Shown here: positions 54,828 to 63,961 of the stretch, piece by piece
Layout of the letters: each line of letters opens with the position of its first letter
Numbering within the stretch: position 1 is the first letter of the stretch
Source of the DNA: Pseudomonadales bacterium
Lineage (GTDB): Bacteria; Pseudomonadota; Gammaproteobacteria; Pseudomonadales; UBA7239
Direction: 5' to 3'
Length of the DNA stretch: 64,000 nucleotides
NCBI GenBank assembly: GCA_041395665.1
Contig: JAWLAB010000003.1
Coordinates: forward strand, 248,001 to 312,000
Notes under the pieces: generated by a model
Told to the model about the DNA's origin: nothing
Seen by the model: the letters and a program-made list of their open reading frames with translations, nothing else
Database searches by the model: none
Translations under genes and position numbers: made by a program

Positions 54828-55397
54828 ATGGCACGAAAAATATTCAAACGATTTACCACTGAAGGACAAAAACTGCTGTCTAGCGGCAAATTGTCAGCCT
54901 TGGGGAGTCACATCCACGACCCAAATCTTTGGCATCTGAATAGAAACAGTGTGTCGCGCGCATTCTTTGCTGGTCTCTTTGCTGGCTTTGCTTTTTTGTT
55001 ATTTCCAGGACAAATGTTTGTCGCTGCCGTCATTGCAATTGCGATTCGTGCCAACTTGCCCATTTCAGTAGGCTTAGTATGGATCACCAACCCAATCACC
55101 TCACCGCCCATCATCTATCTTGCATTAAAAATTGGCGCTTTTTTTATTCCCGTTGAAACGACTTTTGATCTTGGAGCACTACTGTCTTTGGAATGGTCTG
55201 AATTAAGTTTCAAAGATGAAGCAGCCGGTTTTTTACTCATGCTAAAAGAAGCATGGCGACCATTGATACTCGGCTCCGTCATTATTGGCACAGCACTCGG
55301 TGCAGCTGGGCATTTGGTGGTGCAACTTTTTTGGCGCTGGCATGTCGCTCGCGCATGGAACACACGCCAATTCAAACGCGCACAAAAGCATCAATAA
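54828..55397 (+). CDS. DUF2062 membrane protein (first of a pair)
   Basis: About 189 residues of the DUF2062 family. Family features are the N-terminal DPNLWHLNRNSVSRAFFAGL, two to three membrane helices (LFAGFAFLLFPGQMFVAAVI; LIYLALKIGAFFI region; LILGSVIIGTALGAAGHLVV), and LVWITNPITSPPIIYLALK. Function is not established for the family. The ATG at 54828 is chosen because the frame above it (to 54786) is Cys/Arg-rich and unlike relatives. A close paralogue follows 5 nt later. Confidence 0.85.
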   Translation: MARKIFKRFTTEGQKLLSSGKLSALGSHIHDPNLWHLNRNSVSRAFFAGLFAGFAFLLFPGQMFVAAVIAIAIRANLPISVGLVWITNPITSPPIIYLALKIGAFFIPVETTFDLGALLSLEWSELSFKDEAAGFLLMLKEAWRPLILGSVIIGTALGAAGHLVVQLFWRWHVARAWNTRQFKRAQKHQ

Positions 55398-55402
55398 CGG
55401 AT

Positions 55403-55981
55403 ATGCCAAAGCAGTGGTTTCAAAAATTAGCTGACCGCTCAGATGCAATAAGGCACAGTAAAAAACTCGGCCCTCTGCGCCACTATATTCAAGACCCTAA
55501 CCTTTGGCATCTCAATCGACACAGCGTAGCGCGCGCATTTTTTGTCGCATTCTTTACCAGCATCACGCTGATGATTTTTCCCTGCCACACTATTACGGCT
55601 GCTTTTCTCGCCGTATGGCTGCGCGCTAATTTACCCATTGCCGTATCGCTGGTTTGGCTCGTCAACCCCATTACTATCCCACCACTGGCCTATACAGCGA
55701 TAAAAATTGGTTTGATTGAAATGCCGAGTGAACACACGCACAGCGTCAAACAACTGCTGCATTTTGATTGGCACGGTGGAGAATCGATCACCGAAACCAT
55801 GCAATCTTTTTGGTATTTATTTGAACGCATTTGGGAGCCGTTTATGTTGGGCTCCTTTACCTTAGGTTTATTGATTGGCGGATTTTGTTATTTAGCCGTG
55901 CAATCTTTTTGGCGCTGGCATGTGGCTTCGCGCTGGAGAAAACGCCGCCAACTTAGACTGATACAAACGCAGCGCTTATGA
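55403..55981 (+). CDS. DUF2062 membrane protein (second of a pair)
   Basis: About 192 residues, parallel to the preceding protein throughout: DPNLWHLNRHSVARAFFVA, LVWLVNPITIPPLAYTAIK, and the C-terminal SFWRWHVASRW against LFWRWHVARAW in the first. The pair looks like a tandem duplication that has since diverged. The ATG at 55403 begins MPKQWFQKLADRS; the frame above is antisense-like to the first gene. It ends in an ATGA overlap with dusA. Confidence 0.85.
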   Translation: MPKQWFQKLADRSDAIRHSKKLGPLRHYIQDPNLWHLNRHSVARAFFVAFFTSITLMIFPCHTITAAFLAVWLRANLPIAVSLVWLVNPITIPPLAYTAIKIGLIEMPSEHTHSVKQLLHFDWHGGESITETMQSFWYLFERIWEPFMLGSFTLGLLIGGFCYLAVQSFWRWHVASRWRKRRQLRLIQTQRL

Positions 55982-56970
55982 ACGATTACCGCGCTCGCCT
56001 TGCTGTCGCTCCTATGATCGATGTGACAGACAAGCATTACCGTTATCTCGCTCGTCTGCTCACGAAGCACACTGCGCTGTACACGGAAATGATTACTGCG
56101 CACGCAATTTTGCATGGAAAACGCGATCATCTTTTATCACGCAATACCGAAGAAAATCCGGTGATTTTGCAGTTCGGTGGCGCGAACCCTGCACAGTTGC
56201 GAGAGAGCAGCGCGATTGCTATGCAATACCACTACGACGCGCTGAATCTCAACTGCGGTTGCCCCAGTGATCGCGTACAAAACGGCGCGTTTGGCGCATG
56301 TTTAATGAATACACCAGAAGTTGTGCGCGATTGTTTGCGCGCCATGGCAGAAGGTAGCAGCGCGCCTGTGACGCTGAAATGCAGAACCGGCATTGATCAA
56401 CAAGACAGTTTTGACGATTTTTTAGCGTTTATCGATATCGCGACCGACAGCCCCTGCGACACCGTCATCGTGCATGCACGCAACGCATGGCTGCACGGTT
56501 TAAGTCCGAAAGAAAATCGCGAAATTCCACCACTGAAATACGATTGGGTTTATCGCCTGAAACAATTGCGACCGCATTTGCACATCAGCATCAACGGCGG
56601 CATTCATACACTGGAAGAAGCGCAACAACACTTACTGCATGTCGATGGTGTGATGATGGGGCGTGCGGCGTGGCATAACACTTTCTTTTTAGCGGAAGCT
56701 GACGAGAAAATTTTTGCGGATGCGCATGAAAAAATGGACCGTATCGCAGCAACAAAAGCCTACGCGCAGTATTGCGAACAACAATTCCAAAACGGCGTTT
56801 CTTTGAGCACACTCACACGCCACTTGCTCGGCTTGTGGCATGAAGTCTCAGGCTCACGCCAATTTCGTCGTTACATCAGCGAAAACGCCCACCGCAAAGG
56901 CGCGGATATTGCCGTGATTTATGATGCGCTGGCTTTATTGGATAAACACCACTCAACGGCGGCGGAATAG
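55978..56970 (+). CDS. dusA: tRNA-dihydrouridine(20/20a) synthase DusA
   Basis: FMN enzyme reducing U20/U20a of tRNA D-loops. The 330-residue protein has VAPMIDVTDKHYRYLARLL near residue 10, LQFGGANPAQL, the catalytic Cys in NLNCGCPSDRVQNGAFGACLM (near residue 95, split here), LKCRTGIDQQDSFDDF, and SINGGIHTLEEAQQHL. This is the DusA subfamily. It overlaps the convergent rlmL gene end by 18 nt. Confidence 0.94.
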   Translation: MNDYRARLAVAPMIDVTDKHYRYLARLLTKHTALYTEMITAHAILHGKRDHLLSRNTEENPVILQFGGANPAQLRESSAIAMQYHYDALNLNCGCPSDRVQNGAFGACLMNTPEVVRDCLRAMAEGSSAPVTLKCRTGIDQQDSFDDFLAFIDIATDSPCDTVIVHARNAWLHGLSPKENREIPPLKYDWVYRLKQLRPHLHISINGGIHTLEEAQQHLLHVDGVMMGRAAWHNTFFLAEADEKIFADAHEKMDRIAATKAYAQYCEQQFQNGVSLSTLTRHLLGLWHEVSGSRQFRRYISENAHRKGADIAVIYDALALLDKHHSTAAE

Positions 56971-59154
56971 CCAGCACTGGTGAATTTTCTTGCTGCGCTG
57001 AAAATCAGCATCCAATGTTTTTTCTGTCCAATCTTCCGGCTGCCAACCGTGTTCAATAAAGATATCTTTCTCTAATTTAAAACGCTGGTGATTAGTCACA
57101 AAAATCAACTCGCCATTTTCCGACAGCAAATCCAAGGCATAGCCAATTAAATTGACTTGATCGCGCTGCACATCCAGTGTTTCGCGCATACGCTTAGAAT
57201 TGGAAAAAGTCGGCGGATCCAGATAGATCAAATCAAACTGCTCGCCTGCTTCTTCCAGCCATTGCATACAGTCAGCTGTCAGCAATTGATGCTTGCGACT
57301 GTCGATGCCATTGGCTGCAAAATTGAAACGCGCCCAATCGGTGTAAGTGGCCGACATATCTATCGATAAAGAACTGCGTGCACCCGCTTTCGCGGCATAC
57401 ACCGTGGCACTCGCGGTATAAGAAAACAAATTCAATACATCTTTGCCTTTGGCTTTTTCTGCCAACAATTTTCTCACAGGGCGCGTATCCAAAAATAATC
57501 CTGTATCGAGATAGCTGTGCATATCCACTTGAAACAGCAAGTTGTTTTCACGCACAGGAAAACGCAGATGCGTTTCCGTTTCCTGTCTTCCGTACTGCTT
57601 ACTCTCGCCGCGTTGGCGCTCACGTTTTTTGCCGTGTACGCGCGACAAAGGAATACTCAAAGCAGCAGAAACCGCCAAGCGCGTTTCTTCGCGTCGACGC
57701 GCTGCCGCCGATTCTTCTACCGTTTTCGGTGGTGCGTATTCCTGCAAATGCACATGCTGTTCACCGTTGTCTGCGTTGGTGTAGACATCAATCGCAAAAG
57801 CATATTCCGGCATATCGGCATCGTATAAACGAAAACAACTCTCGCCAGATTGCTGTAACCAAGGCTTCAATTTGTGCAGATTTTTTTGCAAGCGGTTGTG
57901 CAGCATACGCGCCGCATCTGACAGCGACTCTGCATCAACTGCCTGATCGCGATTCACTGGTGCGGCATCCAAAGCGCGGAAACGATTTTTTTCATTTAAA
58001 TCAAACAAATATAAGCGGCAGGCAATCGCGCCATTATCAAAACGATACGAGCGATGGCTGCGCAGCCCTATTGCTTGTGCCAGTGCCTTTTCACTGGTCA
58101 ATACCGCAGCTTGCCAGCCGTGCATCTCGCTCATTTTTTCGCCCAACTTGGCGTACAGCGCGGGCAAATCATCTGCATCACCCAAGCGTTCGCCGTACGG
58201 TGGATTGCAGATCAACAAACCCGTTTTTGCGCGCGGCGGCATGCTATCTGCCAAGTGTTCTGCTTCAACAACAATACATTCAGACAGCCCTGCGCGTTCA
58301 ATGTTATCGCGCGCTTTTTTCACCACACTCGTCAACATATCGCAGCCCAACAACTTAGGCATTTCAATCGCGCCGATGTTTAACAAACGCGATTTTGCAT
58401 CACGCAATAAAGTCTGCCATAATGATTCATCGTGCCATGAGCAGTAGCGAAAACCCCACTGCTCGCGATACACACCCGGTGCAATATTGCCCGCCATTAA
58501 TGCCGCTTCAATCAACAAAGTACCGCTGCCGCACATCGGATCAAACAAGGCTCCACCTGCCGCTGCAATTTCAGGCCAACCGGTGCGCATCAACATACCA
58601 GCGGCAACCGTTTCTTTTAACGGCGCTTCACCTGCCTGCTGGCGATAGCCGCGTTTGTGCAAACTACCATTGCCTAAGTCCACCGCCACTTGCACGCGAT
58701 CGGTTTGTTTTTCATTCGATAACAGCACGGCATTGAAACGAATATCGGGCGAATCTTTCACCACATTCGGGCGCTGATCACCCACGCGCACGCTATCGAC
58801 CAACGCATCTTTCACGCGCATAGCACCAAACATAGTATTGCGAATCGTTTCAGACTCGCCGATAAAATCGATACAAAAACTGCGCTCGGGTTTTAATACT
58901 GATGACCAATCGTGCTCGCGCAACCCGTGATACATTTCATCACCATCACTCGCAGGCACAGTGCACAACGGCCACAGCACGCGATTGGCAATGCGCGTAC
59001 CGAGCAACACGCGATAAATCACTTCTGGGCTGGCAGAAAAACTGACAATGCGATCGCCCGCCACCACATCCTGCGCAAATAACGCTTCCAATTCCGCTGT
59101 TAACAAAGGTTCTTGAGCGCGGGCGCAAGTGGCAATGAACTGTAGAGGCTTCAT
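56953..59154 (-). CDS. rlmL: bifunctional 23S rRNA methyltransferase RlmK/RlmL
   Basis: A fused enzyme of 733 residues making m2G2445 (RlmL half) and m7G2069 (RlmK half) of 23S rRNA. It has an N-terminal THUMP region (about 50-160), then the first methyltransferase with DPMCGSGTLLIEAALMAG and LLICNPPYGERLGD. The second is from about 470, with VLNLFSYTASATVYAAKAGA and the catalytic YLDPPTFSNSKRM. The length fits the gammaproteobacterial fusion. The start overlaps the pyrD stop by 4 nt. Confidence 0.95.
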   Translation of the reverse strand: MKPLQFIATCARAQEPLLTAELEALFAQDVVAGDRIVSFSASPEVIYRVLLGTRIANRVLWPLCTVPASDGDEMYHGLREHDWSSVLKPERSFCIDFIGESETIRNTMFGAMRVKDALVDSVRVGDQRPNVVKDSPDIRFNAVLLSNEKQTDRVQVAVDLGNGSLHKRGYRQQAGEAPLKETVAAGMLMRTGWPEIAAAGGALFDPMCGSGTLLIEAALMAGNIAPGVYREQWGFRYCSWHDESLWQTLLRDAKSRLLNIGAIEMPKLLGCDMLTSVVKKARDNIERAGLSECIVVEAEHLADSMPPRAKTGLLICNPPYGERLGDADDLPALYAKLGEKMSEMHGWQAAVLTSEKALAQAIGLRSHRSYRFDNGAIACRLYLFDLNEKNRFRALDAAPVNRDQAVDAESLSDAARMLHNRLQKNLHKLKPWLQQSGESCFRLYDADMPEYAFAIDVYTNADNGEQHVHLQEYAPPKTVEESAAARRREETRLAVSAALSIPLSRVHGKKRERQRGESKQYGRQETETHLRFPVRENNLLFQVDMHSYLDTGLFLDTRPVRKLLAEKAKGKDVLNLFSYTASATVYAAKAGARSSLSIDMSATYTDWARFNFAANGIDSRKHQLLTADCMQWLEEAGEQFDLIYLDPPTFSNSKRMRETLDVQRDQVNLIGYALDLLSENGELIFVTNHQRFKLEKDIFIEHGWQPEDWTEKTLDADFQRSKKIHQCWLFRRR

Positions 59155-60170
59155 GTCGTTTTGATTCCTTGTGCACAGGCTTTCACTAAAGCGGGCCCTT
59201 GATAAATCAACCCCGAATACAACTGCACCAAAGACGCGCCCGCTGCGATTTTTTCTTTGGCTTGCACCGCGCTTTCAATACCACCCACGCCGATGATGGA
59301 CATTTTTCCATCTAACTCGCGCGCTAACTGGCGCAAAATATCGGTGGATTTTTCATACAAAGGAGCGCCACTCAAACCGCCCACTTCGTTTGCCAACACA
59401 GTGCCTTGCAATGCAGTTTTATCGACGGTTGTGTTGGTGGCGATCACACCATCAATCTGCGTTTGCACTAAAGTCTGCGCGATGCTCACCACATCCTGCT
59501 CAGCGAGATCGGGCGCAATTTTCACTAACAGCGGCTTGTAACGGCCGTATTGTGTTTGCAATTGTTGCTGACGATTTTTCAAACCTTCTAGCAGTCTTTG
59601 CAGTGGTTCACCAAATTGCAAATCGCGCAGGCCTGGCGTGTTGGGCGATGACAAATTGACGGTGATGTAATCGCAATCGGCGTACACCGCATTCAAACAC
59701 GCCAAATAATCATCCAGTGCATTTTCCACGGGCGTGGTGGCATTTTTTCCGATATTCACACCCAACACACCGCGATAAGTGCGCTGTTGAATATTGCGCA
59801 GCAAATGCTCGACACCCAAATTATTAAAGCCCATACGATTGACGATACCGCGCTGCGCCACAGCGCGAAACAAACGCGGTTGCGGATTGCCCGCTTGCGG
59901 TCGCGGCGTCACCGTGCCCACTTCGACAAAACCAAAACCCAACGCGCCCAAAGCATCGACATAATCGGCATTTTTATCCAAGCCCGCCGCCAAGCCCACG
60001 CGATTGGGAAACTGTATGCCGAAAACGCTAGTTATATCTTCTACCGGCTTACCCGCGTACAAACCAAGCAAACCTGTTTGATGTGCGATCTTTAAGGCAT
60101 CCAAAGTCAAATGGTGCGCGCGCTCGGCATCCAATTGAAACAACAACGGGCGCAGCAAGGAATACAACAT
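59151..60170 (-). CDS. pyrD: dihydroorotate dehydrogenase (quinone), class 2
   Basis: Fourth step of pyrimidine synthesis, with electrons passed to ubiquinone at the inner membrane. The protein has about 339 residues. It has an N-terminal membrane-docking helix (MLYSLLRPLLFQLDAERAHH), LDKNADYVDALGALGFGFVE, the catalytic Ser region in VNLSSPNTPGLRDLQ, LVKIAPDL, GVIATNTT, SIIGVGGIESA and LVQLYSGLIYQGP for FMN. The ATG at 60170 is preferred to a TTG four codons earlier. Confidence 0.95.
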   Translation of the reverse strand: MLYSLLRPLLFQLDAERAHHLTLDALKIAHQTGLLGLYAGKPVEDITSVFGIQFPNRVGLAAGLDKNADYVDALGALGFGFVEVGTVTPRPQAGNPQPRLFRAVAQRGIVNRMGFNNLGVEHLLRNIQQRTYRGVLGVNIGKNATTPVENALDDYLACLNAVYADCDYITVNLSSPNTPGLRDLQFGEPLQRLLEGLKNRQQQLQTQYGRYKPLLVKIAPDLAEQDVVSIAQTLVQTQIDGVIATNTTVDKTALQGTVLANEVGGLSGAPLYEKSTDILRQLARELDGKMSIIGVGGIESAVQAKEKIAAGASLVQLYSGLIYQGPALVKACAQGIKTT

Positions 60171-60225
60171 GTGGATACCCAATTAGAAAAAATCACAATA
60201 AAACAACAAATATCAGCAGAAGAAA

Positions 60226-60963
60226 CTACTGATCTTTTAAGCGCTCAATCCACAACAGCGTAGCGCCACATACGGCAGCAGGCATCATCAGCAAATTCAA
60301 TAACGGCACCATATTACCGAGCATGACCAAACTACCAAAACCGAAACAAGACCAGCGCTGCGTAGCAGCGGCTTCACGCACTTGCTGGAAACTGTAGGCA
60401 TGGTTATCCATCGGGTAATCACAGTATTCCAGCGCTGACATCCACGCGGAAAAACAAAACCAACTCAGTGGCGCAAAAATATTCACCCCTGGAATCACAG
60501 ATAAAATCAGTAAGGCAATCAACCATTTCACTTGAAAGCCTAATTTGTGTAGCTCTTTCATAAAAATACGCGGCAATTGTTTACACGCACCCCACACCGT
60601 GTTTTTGCTATCCGGTGAAGTGCCCGTCAGCAGCGCTTCGGCTTTTTCTGCCAACAAACCATTAAACGGCGCGGCCAATAAATTCGCCAGCACACTGAAG
60701 GTATACATGATAACGATCAACACCAACAACACCGCCAGCGGCCACATAATCCAACTCAACCAATCCAACCATTCTGGTAGCGCATTGATCGCCGATTGAA
60801 TCAAATTGCCGATGACATTGATGCTCCACCAAAACAAGCCACCAAACACCAAGGTGTTGATCAGCAGCGGAATAACAACATAGCCGCGCAGTTCTGGATG
60901 CAAAAGTAAGCGAAAGCCTTCGCGCAAATATTCAAAACTACTGGCTTGTGATTGAGTTGCCAT
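60226..60963 (-). CDS. cysZ: sulfate transporter CysZ
   Basis: An EI24-domain inner-membrane protein of 245 residues with four long hydrophobic segments (about 25-55, 70-100, 140-170, 200-235). Family text includes YLREGFRLLLHPELRGYVVIP near the start and FVLAWLSFFSAMEYCDYPMDNH-type text (here WMSALEYCDYPMDNHAYSF) near 180. CysZ moves sulfate into the cell for cysteine synthesis. It lies between the moxR-like gene (6 nt) and pyrD. Confidence 0.9.
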   Translation of the reverse strand: MATQSQASSFEYLREGFRLLLHPELRGYVVIPLLINTLVFGGLFWWSINVIGNLIQSAINALPEWLDWLSWIMWPLAVLLVLIVIMYTFSVLANLLAAPFNGLLAEKAEALLTGTSPDSKNTVWGACKQLPRIFMKELHKLGFQVKWLIALLILSVIPGVNIFAPLSWFCFSAWMSALEYCDYPMDNHAYSFQQVREAAATQRWSCFGFGSLVMLGNMVPLLNLLMMPAAVCGATLLWIERLKDQ

Positions 60964-60969
60964 AATGCA

Positions 60970-61815
60970 TCAACGCCCTTCTCGTCGCGCCATAAACGCC
61001 AAGCGTTCCAACATGTGCACATCCTGTTCATTTTTGAGCAGCGCGCCGTACAGCGGTGGAATCGCTTTGGTGGCATCGCGGTTTTTCAAAATCTCATCAG
61101 GAATATTATCAGCCATCAACAGCTTCAACCAATCAATCAATTCCGAAGTCGAAGGTTTTTTCTTCAAGCCTGGAATTTTTCGCACATCAAAAAACACATC
61201 CAGTGCTTCTTTCACCAAATCGCGTTGAATGCTAGGAAAATGCACATCAACAATTTTCAGCATCGTGTCGCGATCAGGGAAATTGATGAAATGGAAAAAA
61301 CAGCGACGCAAAAATGCATCTGGCAATTCTTTTTCATTGTTGCTGGTGATCACAACGATGGGACGATTTTTGGCTTTGATGGTTTCGCCCGTTTCGTAAA
61401 CAAAAAATTCCATTTTGTCGATTTCCACCAACAAGTCGTTGGGAAATTCGATATCTGCTTTATCAATTTCATCAATCAACAACACCACTTGCTCGTCAGC
61501 AGCAAAGGCTTCCCACAATTTGCCGCGTTTGATGTAATTGCGAATGTCATGCACGCGATCATCGCCGAGTTGCGAATCGCGCAGGCGCGACACGGCATCG
61601 TATTCGTACAAACCCTGCTGCGCCTTGGTGGTGGATTTGATATGCCATTGAATCAAGCGTTTGCCCAAGGCGCTGGCCACTTCTTCTGCCAGCAGCGTCT
61701 TACCTGTGCCCGGCTCGCCTTTAATCAGCAGCGGGCGCTGCAAAACCACGGCAGCATTGACTGCCATTTGCAAATCGTCGGTGGCGACATAGCGCTCGGT
61801 ACCTTCAAACTTCAT
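60970..61815 (-). CDS. MoxR-family AAA+ ATPase
   Basis: A chaperone-like AAA ATPase of 281 residues. It has Walker A IKGEPGTGKTLLAEEVA near residue 35, Walker B VVLLIDEIDKADIEFPNDLL near 110, sensor 1 IVVITSNNEKELPDAFLRRC with the Arg finger, and the MoxR/CbbQ-like C-terminal lid. The family works with von Willebrand A proteins to insert metals or remodel complexes; no VWA gene is adjacent in this window. It is first in the leftward run moxR-cysZ-pyrD-rlmL. Confidence 0.9.
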   Translation of the reverse strand: MKFEGTERYVATDDLQMAVNAAVVLQRPLLIKGEPGTGKTLLAEEVASALGKRLIQWHIKSTTKAQQGLYEYDAVSRLRDSQLGDDRVHDIRNYIKRGKLWEAFAADEQVVLLIDEIDKADIEFPNDLLVEIDKMEFFVYETGETIKAKNRPIVVITSNNEKELPDAFLRRCFFHFINFPDRDTMLKIVDVHFPSIQRDLVKEALDVFFDVRKIPGLKKKPSTSELIDWLKLLMADNIPDEILKNRDATKAIPPLYGALLKNEQDVHMLERLAFMARREGR

Positions 61816-61890
61816 GATCTGGATCCTTAAATTACGGCAGGTGCGATGCTAGCATGACGCCCCTCTACAGGGCATTCGGTAAATCCAAAC

Positions 61891-62715
61891 ATGAGCGATT
61901 CCTGCGTGATTAACCCGCATTTTTCCGGCCTAGCGGGCGACTATGTCTTTGATTACGACGCACTCAATGCACTGGCGGAGCGCGAAGCGCCACACTATCG
62001 CCAAGCGCAGCCCTTCCCTCATATTGTGCTAGATGATTTTGTCAGCGAAGCCATCTCGCAACGCCTGCAAGCGGGCTTTCCTCCGGCTGATCCTACGCTG
62101 CAAGAGCGCGACAACACTTCTTTCGTCGATGAAGACACACAGCGCATCCCCGCGCAAAAAAATAAATTGGGTATACGCAATGAGCGCGCGTTTGATCCTT
62201 TTGTGCGTCACTTGTTATGGGAGATGCAATCGCAAGCCTTCATTTTATTTTTGGAAAAACTGACCGGCATACAAAATTTGCTGCCCGATCCACGCCTGCT
62301 CGGTGGCGGCACGCACCAAACACTGCCTGGCGGATTGCTGCGTGTGCACGCAGATTTCAATATTCACCGCATTTATCAAATTGATCGCCGCCTGAATTTA
62401 TTGTTGTACCTGAATGACGATTGGCACGATGAATATGGCGGACATTTAGAATTGTGGGACAGACAACTCACCGCTTGCCAAAAACGCATTTTGCCGATTG
62501 CGAAACGCCTCGCGATTTTCAGCACCGGCAGTGACACTTGGCACGGCCATCCCCACGCGCTCACCTGCCCGCCCGATCGGGCGCGCCGCTCGCTGGCGTT
62601 GTATTACTACACCAACGGTCGCCCTGCGGCAGAAACAAAACCACGCCATAAAACACTGTGGCCTCTTTTGCCCGGCGAACAAATACCGGAAGATGCGCTG
62701 CCTTCTTCGGATTGA
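61891..62715 (+). CDS. 2-oxoglutarate/Fe(II)-dependent oxygenase
   Basis: A 274-residue prolyl-4-hydroxylase-like (2OG-Fe(II)) protein. It has an N-terminal targeting-free start, HIVLDDFVSEAISQRLQAGF near residue 48, the iron ligands HADFN (HxD, near 150) and distal His in DTWHGHP near 215, with GGHLELWD between them and a C-terminal Arg (RARRSLALYYYTN) for 2-oxoglutarate. The nearest known types hydroxylate prolyl residues, as in ribosomal or surface proteins. Its stop overlaps the next start (TGATG), so it is cotranslated with the livF-like gene. Confidence 0.85.
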   Translation: MSDSCVINPHFSGLAGDYVFDYDALNALAEREAPHYRQAQPFPHIVLDDFVSEAISQRLQAGFPPADPTLQERDNTSFVDEDTQRIPAQKNKLGIRNERAFDPFVRHLLWEMQSQAFILFLEKLTGIQNLLPDPRLLGGGTHQTLPGGLLRVHADFNIHRIYQIDRRLNLLLYLNDDWHDEYGGHLELWDRQLTACQKRILPIAKRLAIFSTGSDTWHGHPHALTCPPDRARRSLALYYYTNGRPAAETKPRHKTLWPLLPGEQIPEDALPSSD

Positions 62716-63470
62716 TGTTCATGTCTGCACCCAACTCTGCGCCCAGTTCTACATTCAACAACGCACTACTAACGCTGAATGCGATTGATGTCAGCTACGG
62801 TGCAATTCAAGCACTGCGCCAAGTTTCGCTGCATGTTCTGCCAGGAGAATTGGTGTCTTTGATTGGTGCTAACGGCGCAGGAAAAAGCACGCTGTTAAAA
62901 AGTATTGCTGGATTACTCACGCCCACACGCGGCGATATTTTTTTTGACGGTGCGCGCATCAACCAACAACCTGCACATACTTTAGCCAGCAAAGGTTTGG
63001 CACTGGTGCCGGAAGGTCGCGGTATTTTTCAAGAAATGACGGTGTTGGAAAATTTGCAGATGGGTGCGTACAGCCGCAGCGATCAATCTGCCATCCAACA
63101 AGACATCGAACACGCGTTTTATTTGTTTCCACGCTTAGCGGAAAGGCAAAAACAATTAGCCGGTACGCTGTCTGGCGGCGAACAACAAATGGTGGCGATT
63201 GCGCGCGCCCTGATGAGTAAACCGCGTTTATTGCTGCTCGATGAACCGAGCATGGGGCTGGCACCAATCTTGGTGCAGAAAATTTTTGAAGTAATCGCCA
63301 CCATCAACAAGGAAGGCGTGAGCGTGTTATTGATCGAACAAAACGCACATCTCGCGCTGTCATTAGCGCAGCGCGGTTATGTGATGGAACACGGCGAAAT
63401 CACGCTGCACGATGCAGCCAGTGCACTGCTCGTCAATCCCGCTGTAAAAGCAGCCTATCTCGGCTGCTGA
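62715..63470 (+). CDS. livF: LivF-type branched-chain amino acid ABC transporter ATPase
   Basis: An ATPase of the LivF class, about 251 residues. It has Walker A LIGANGAGKSTLLKSI near residue 55, the signature GTLSGGEQQMVAIARALM near 155, Walker B LLLLDEPSMGLAPILV, and the LivF-typical ending VKAAYLGC. The start is the ATG at 62715 (TGATG with the oxygenase stop) or at 62721. The partner genes livG, livH, livM and livJ/K are not in the window, so it is solo or its partners are elsewhere. Confidence 0.9.
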   Translation: MFMSAPNSAPSSTFNNALLTLNAIDVSYGAIQALRQVSLHVLPGELVSLIGANGAGKSTLLKSIAGLLTPTRGDIFFDGARINQQPAHTLASKGLALVPEGRGIFQEMTVLENLQMGAYSRSDQSAIQQDIEHAFYLFPRLAERQKQLAGTLSGGEQQMVAIARALMSKPRLLLLDEPSMGLAPILVQKIFEVIATINKEGVSVLLIEQNAHLALSLAQRGYVMEHGEITLHDAASALLVNPAVKAAYLGC

Positions 63471-63487
63471 TACAGCAGTAACCCTGC

Positions 63488-63961
63488 TCAATGAGAAGTT
63501 TGCGCTTGCAGCAGCGTGGATTCCGTTTGCGGCCCTTGCAGCGTTTTAAGAATTTTACCCTCGGGGTTAATCACAATCGTGCCGGGCAAGCCTTGCGGTA
63601 CAGTGTGAGGAAATACCGCTTGAACACTGTCATTCGTCACTACGGGGAATTCAATGCGCATACGCCCCATCTGCTGCAGAGCTGTGGTGATTTCAGGGTT
63701 ATCAAAGTTTACCCCTAACACCAATACATTCTTACGCTCGGCAGCAAACTTGTTCAGTTCCGGTATTTCCTCTGCACAAGGCTTACACCATTCCGCCCAG
63801 TAGTTGATATAAATCCACTTTCCTTTCCAGTCCGCCTCTTGCAGCGTATTAGCTTCTATCGTTTGTAAAACAGCAGGCGGCGGCGCTTTACCACAAGCCA
63901 GCAAGAGCAAAGCCAAGACGCTGATCATTCCAAAACGCAATACTGTTTTTTCCTTTAACAT
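63488..63961 (-). CDS. TlpA-like thioredoxin-fold lipoprotein
   Basis: A 157-residue periplasmic thiol-disulfide protein. It has a lipoprotein signal peptide with lipobox LLLAC (Cys23), then a TlpA/ResA-type thioredoxin fold with the active site NYWAEWCKPCAEEIPEL near residue 55 and the cis-Pro loop GLPGTIVINPEGK near 120. Such proteins reduce cysteines for cytochrome c maturation or other envelope proteins. It converges on livF with 17 nt between the stops; the last 39 bases of the window hold its upstream region and no other gene. Confidence 0.9.
   Translation of the reverse strand: MLKEKTVLRFGMISVLALLLLACGKAPPPAVLQTIEANTLQEADWKGKWIYINYWAEWCKPCAEEIPELNKFAAERKNVLVLGVNFDNPEITTALQQMGRMRIEFPVVTNDSVQAVFPHTVPQGLPGTIVINPEGKILKTLQGPQTESTLLQAQTSH

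Noticed and set aside
55253..55402. N-terminal extension of the second DUF2062 protein
   Set aside because: It lies inside the first DUF2062 gene and reads as an out-of-frame shadow; the ATG at 55403 gives a family-like start.
57378..58358. 326-residue plus-strand ORF
   Set aside because: Lies antisense to rlmL, whose reading frame is fully conserved; composition is that of a shadow frame.
60952..61830. 292-residue plus-strand ORF
   Set aside because: Antisense to the MoxR ATPase gene with its intact Walker motifs.
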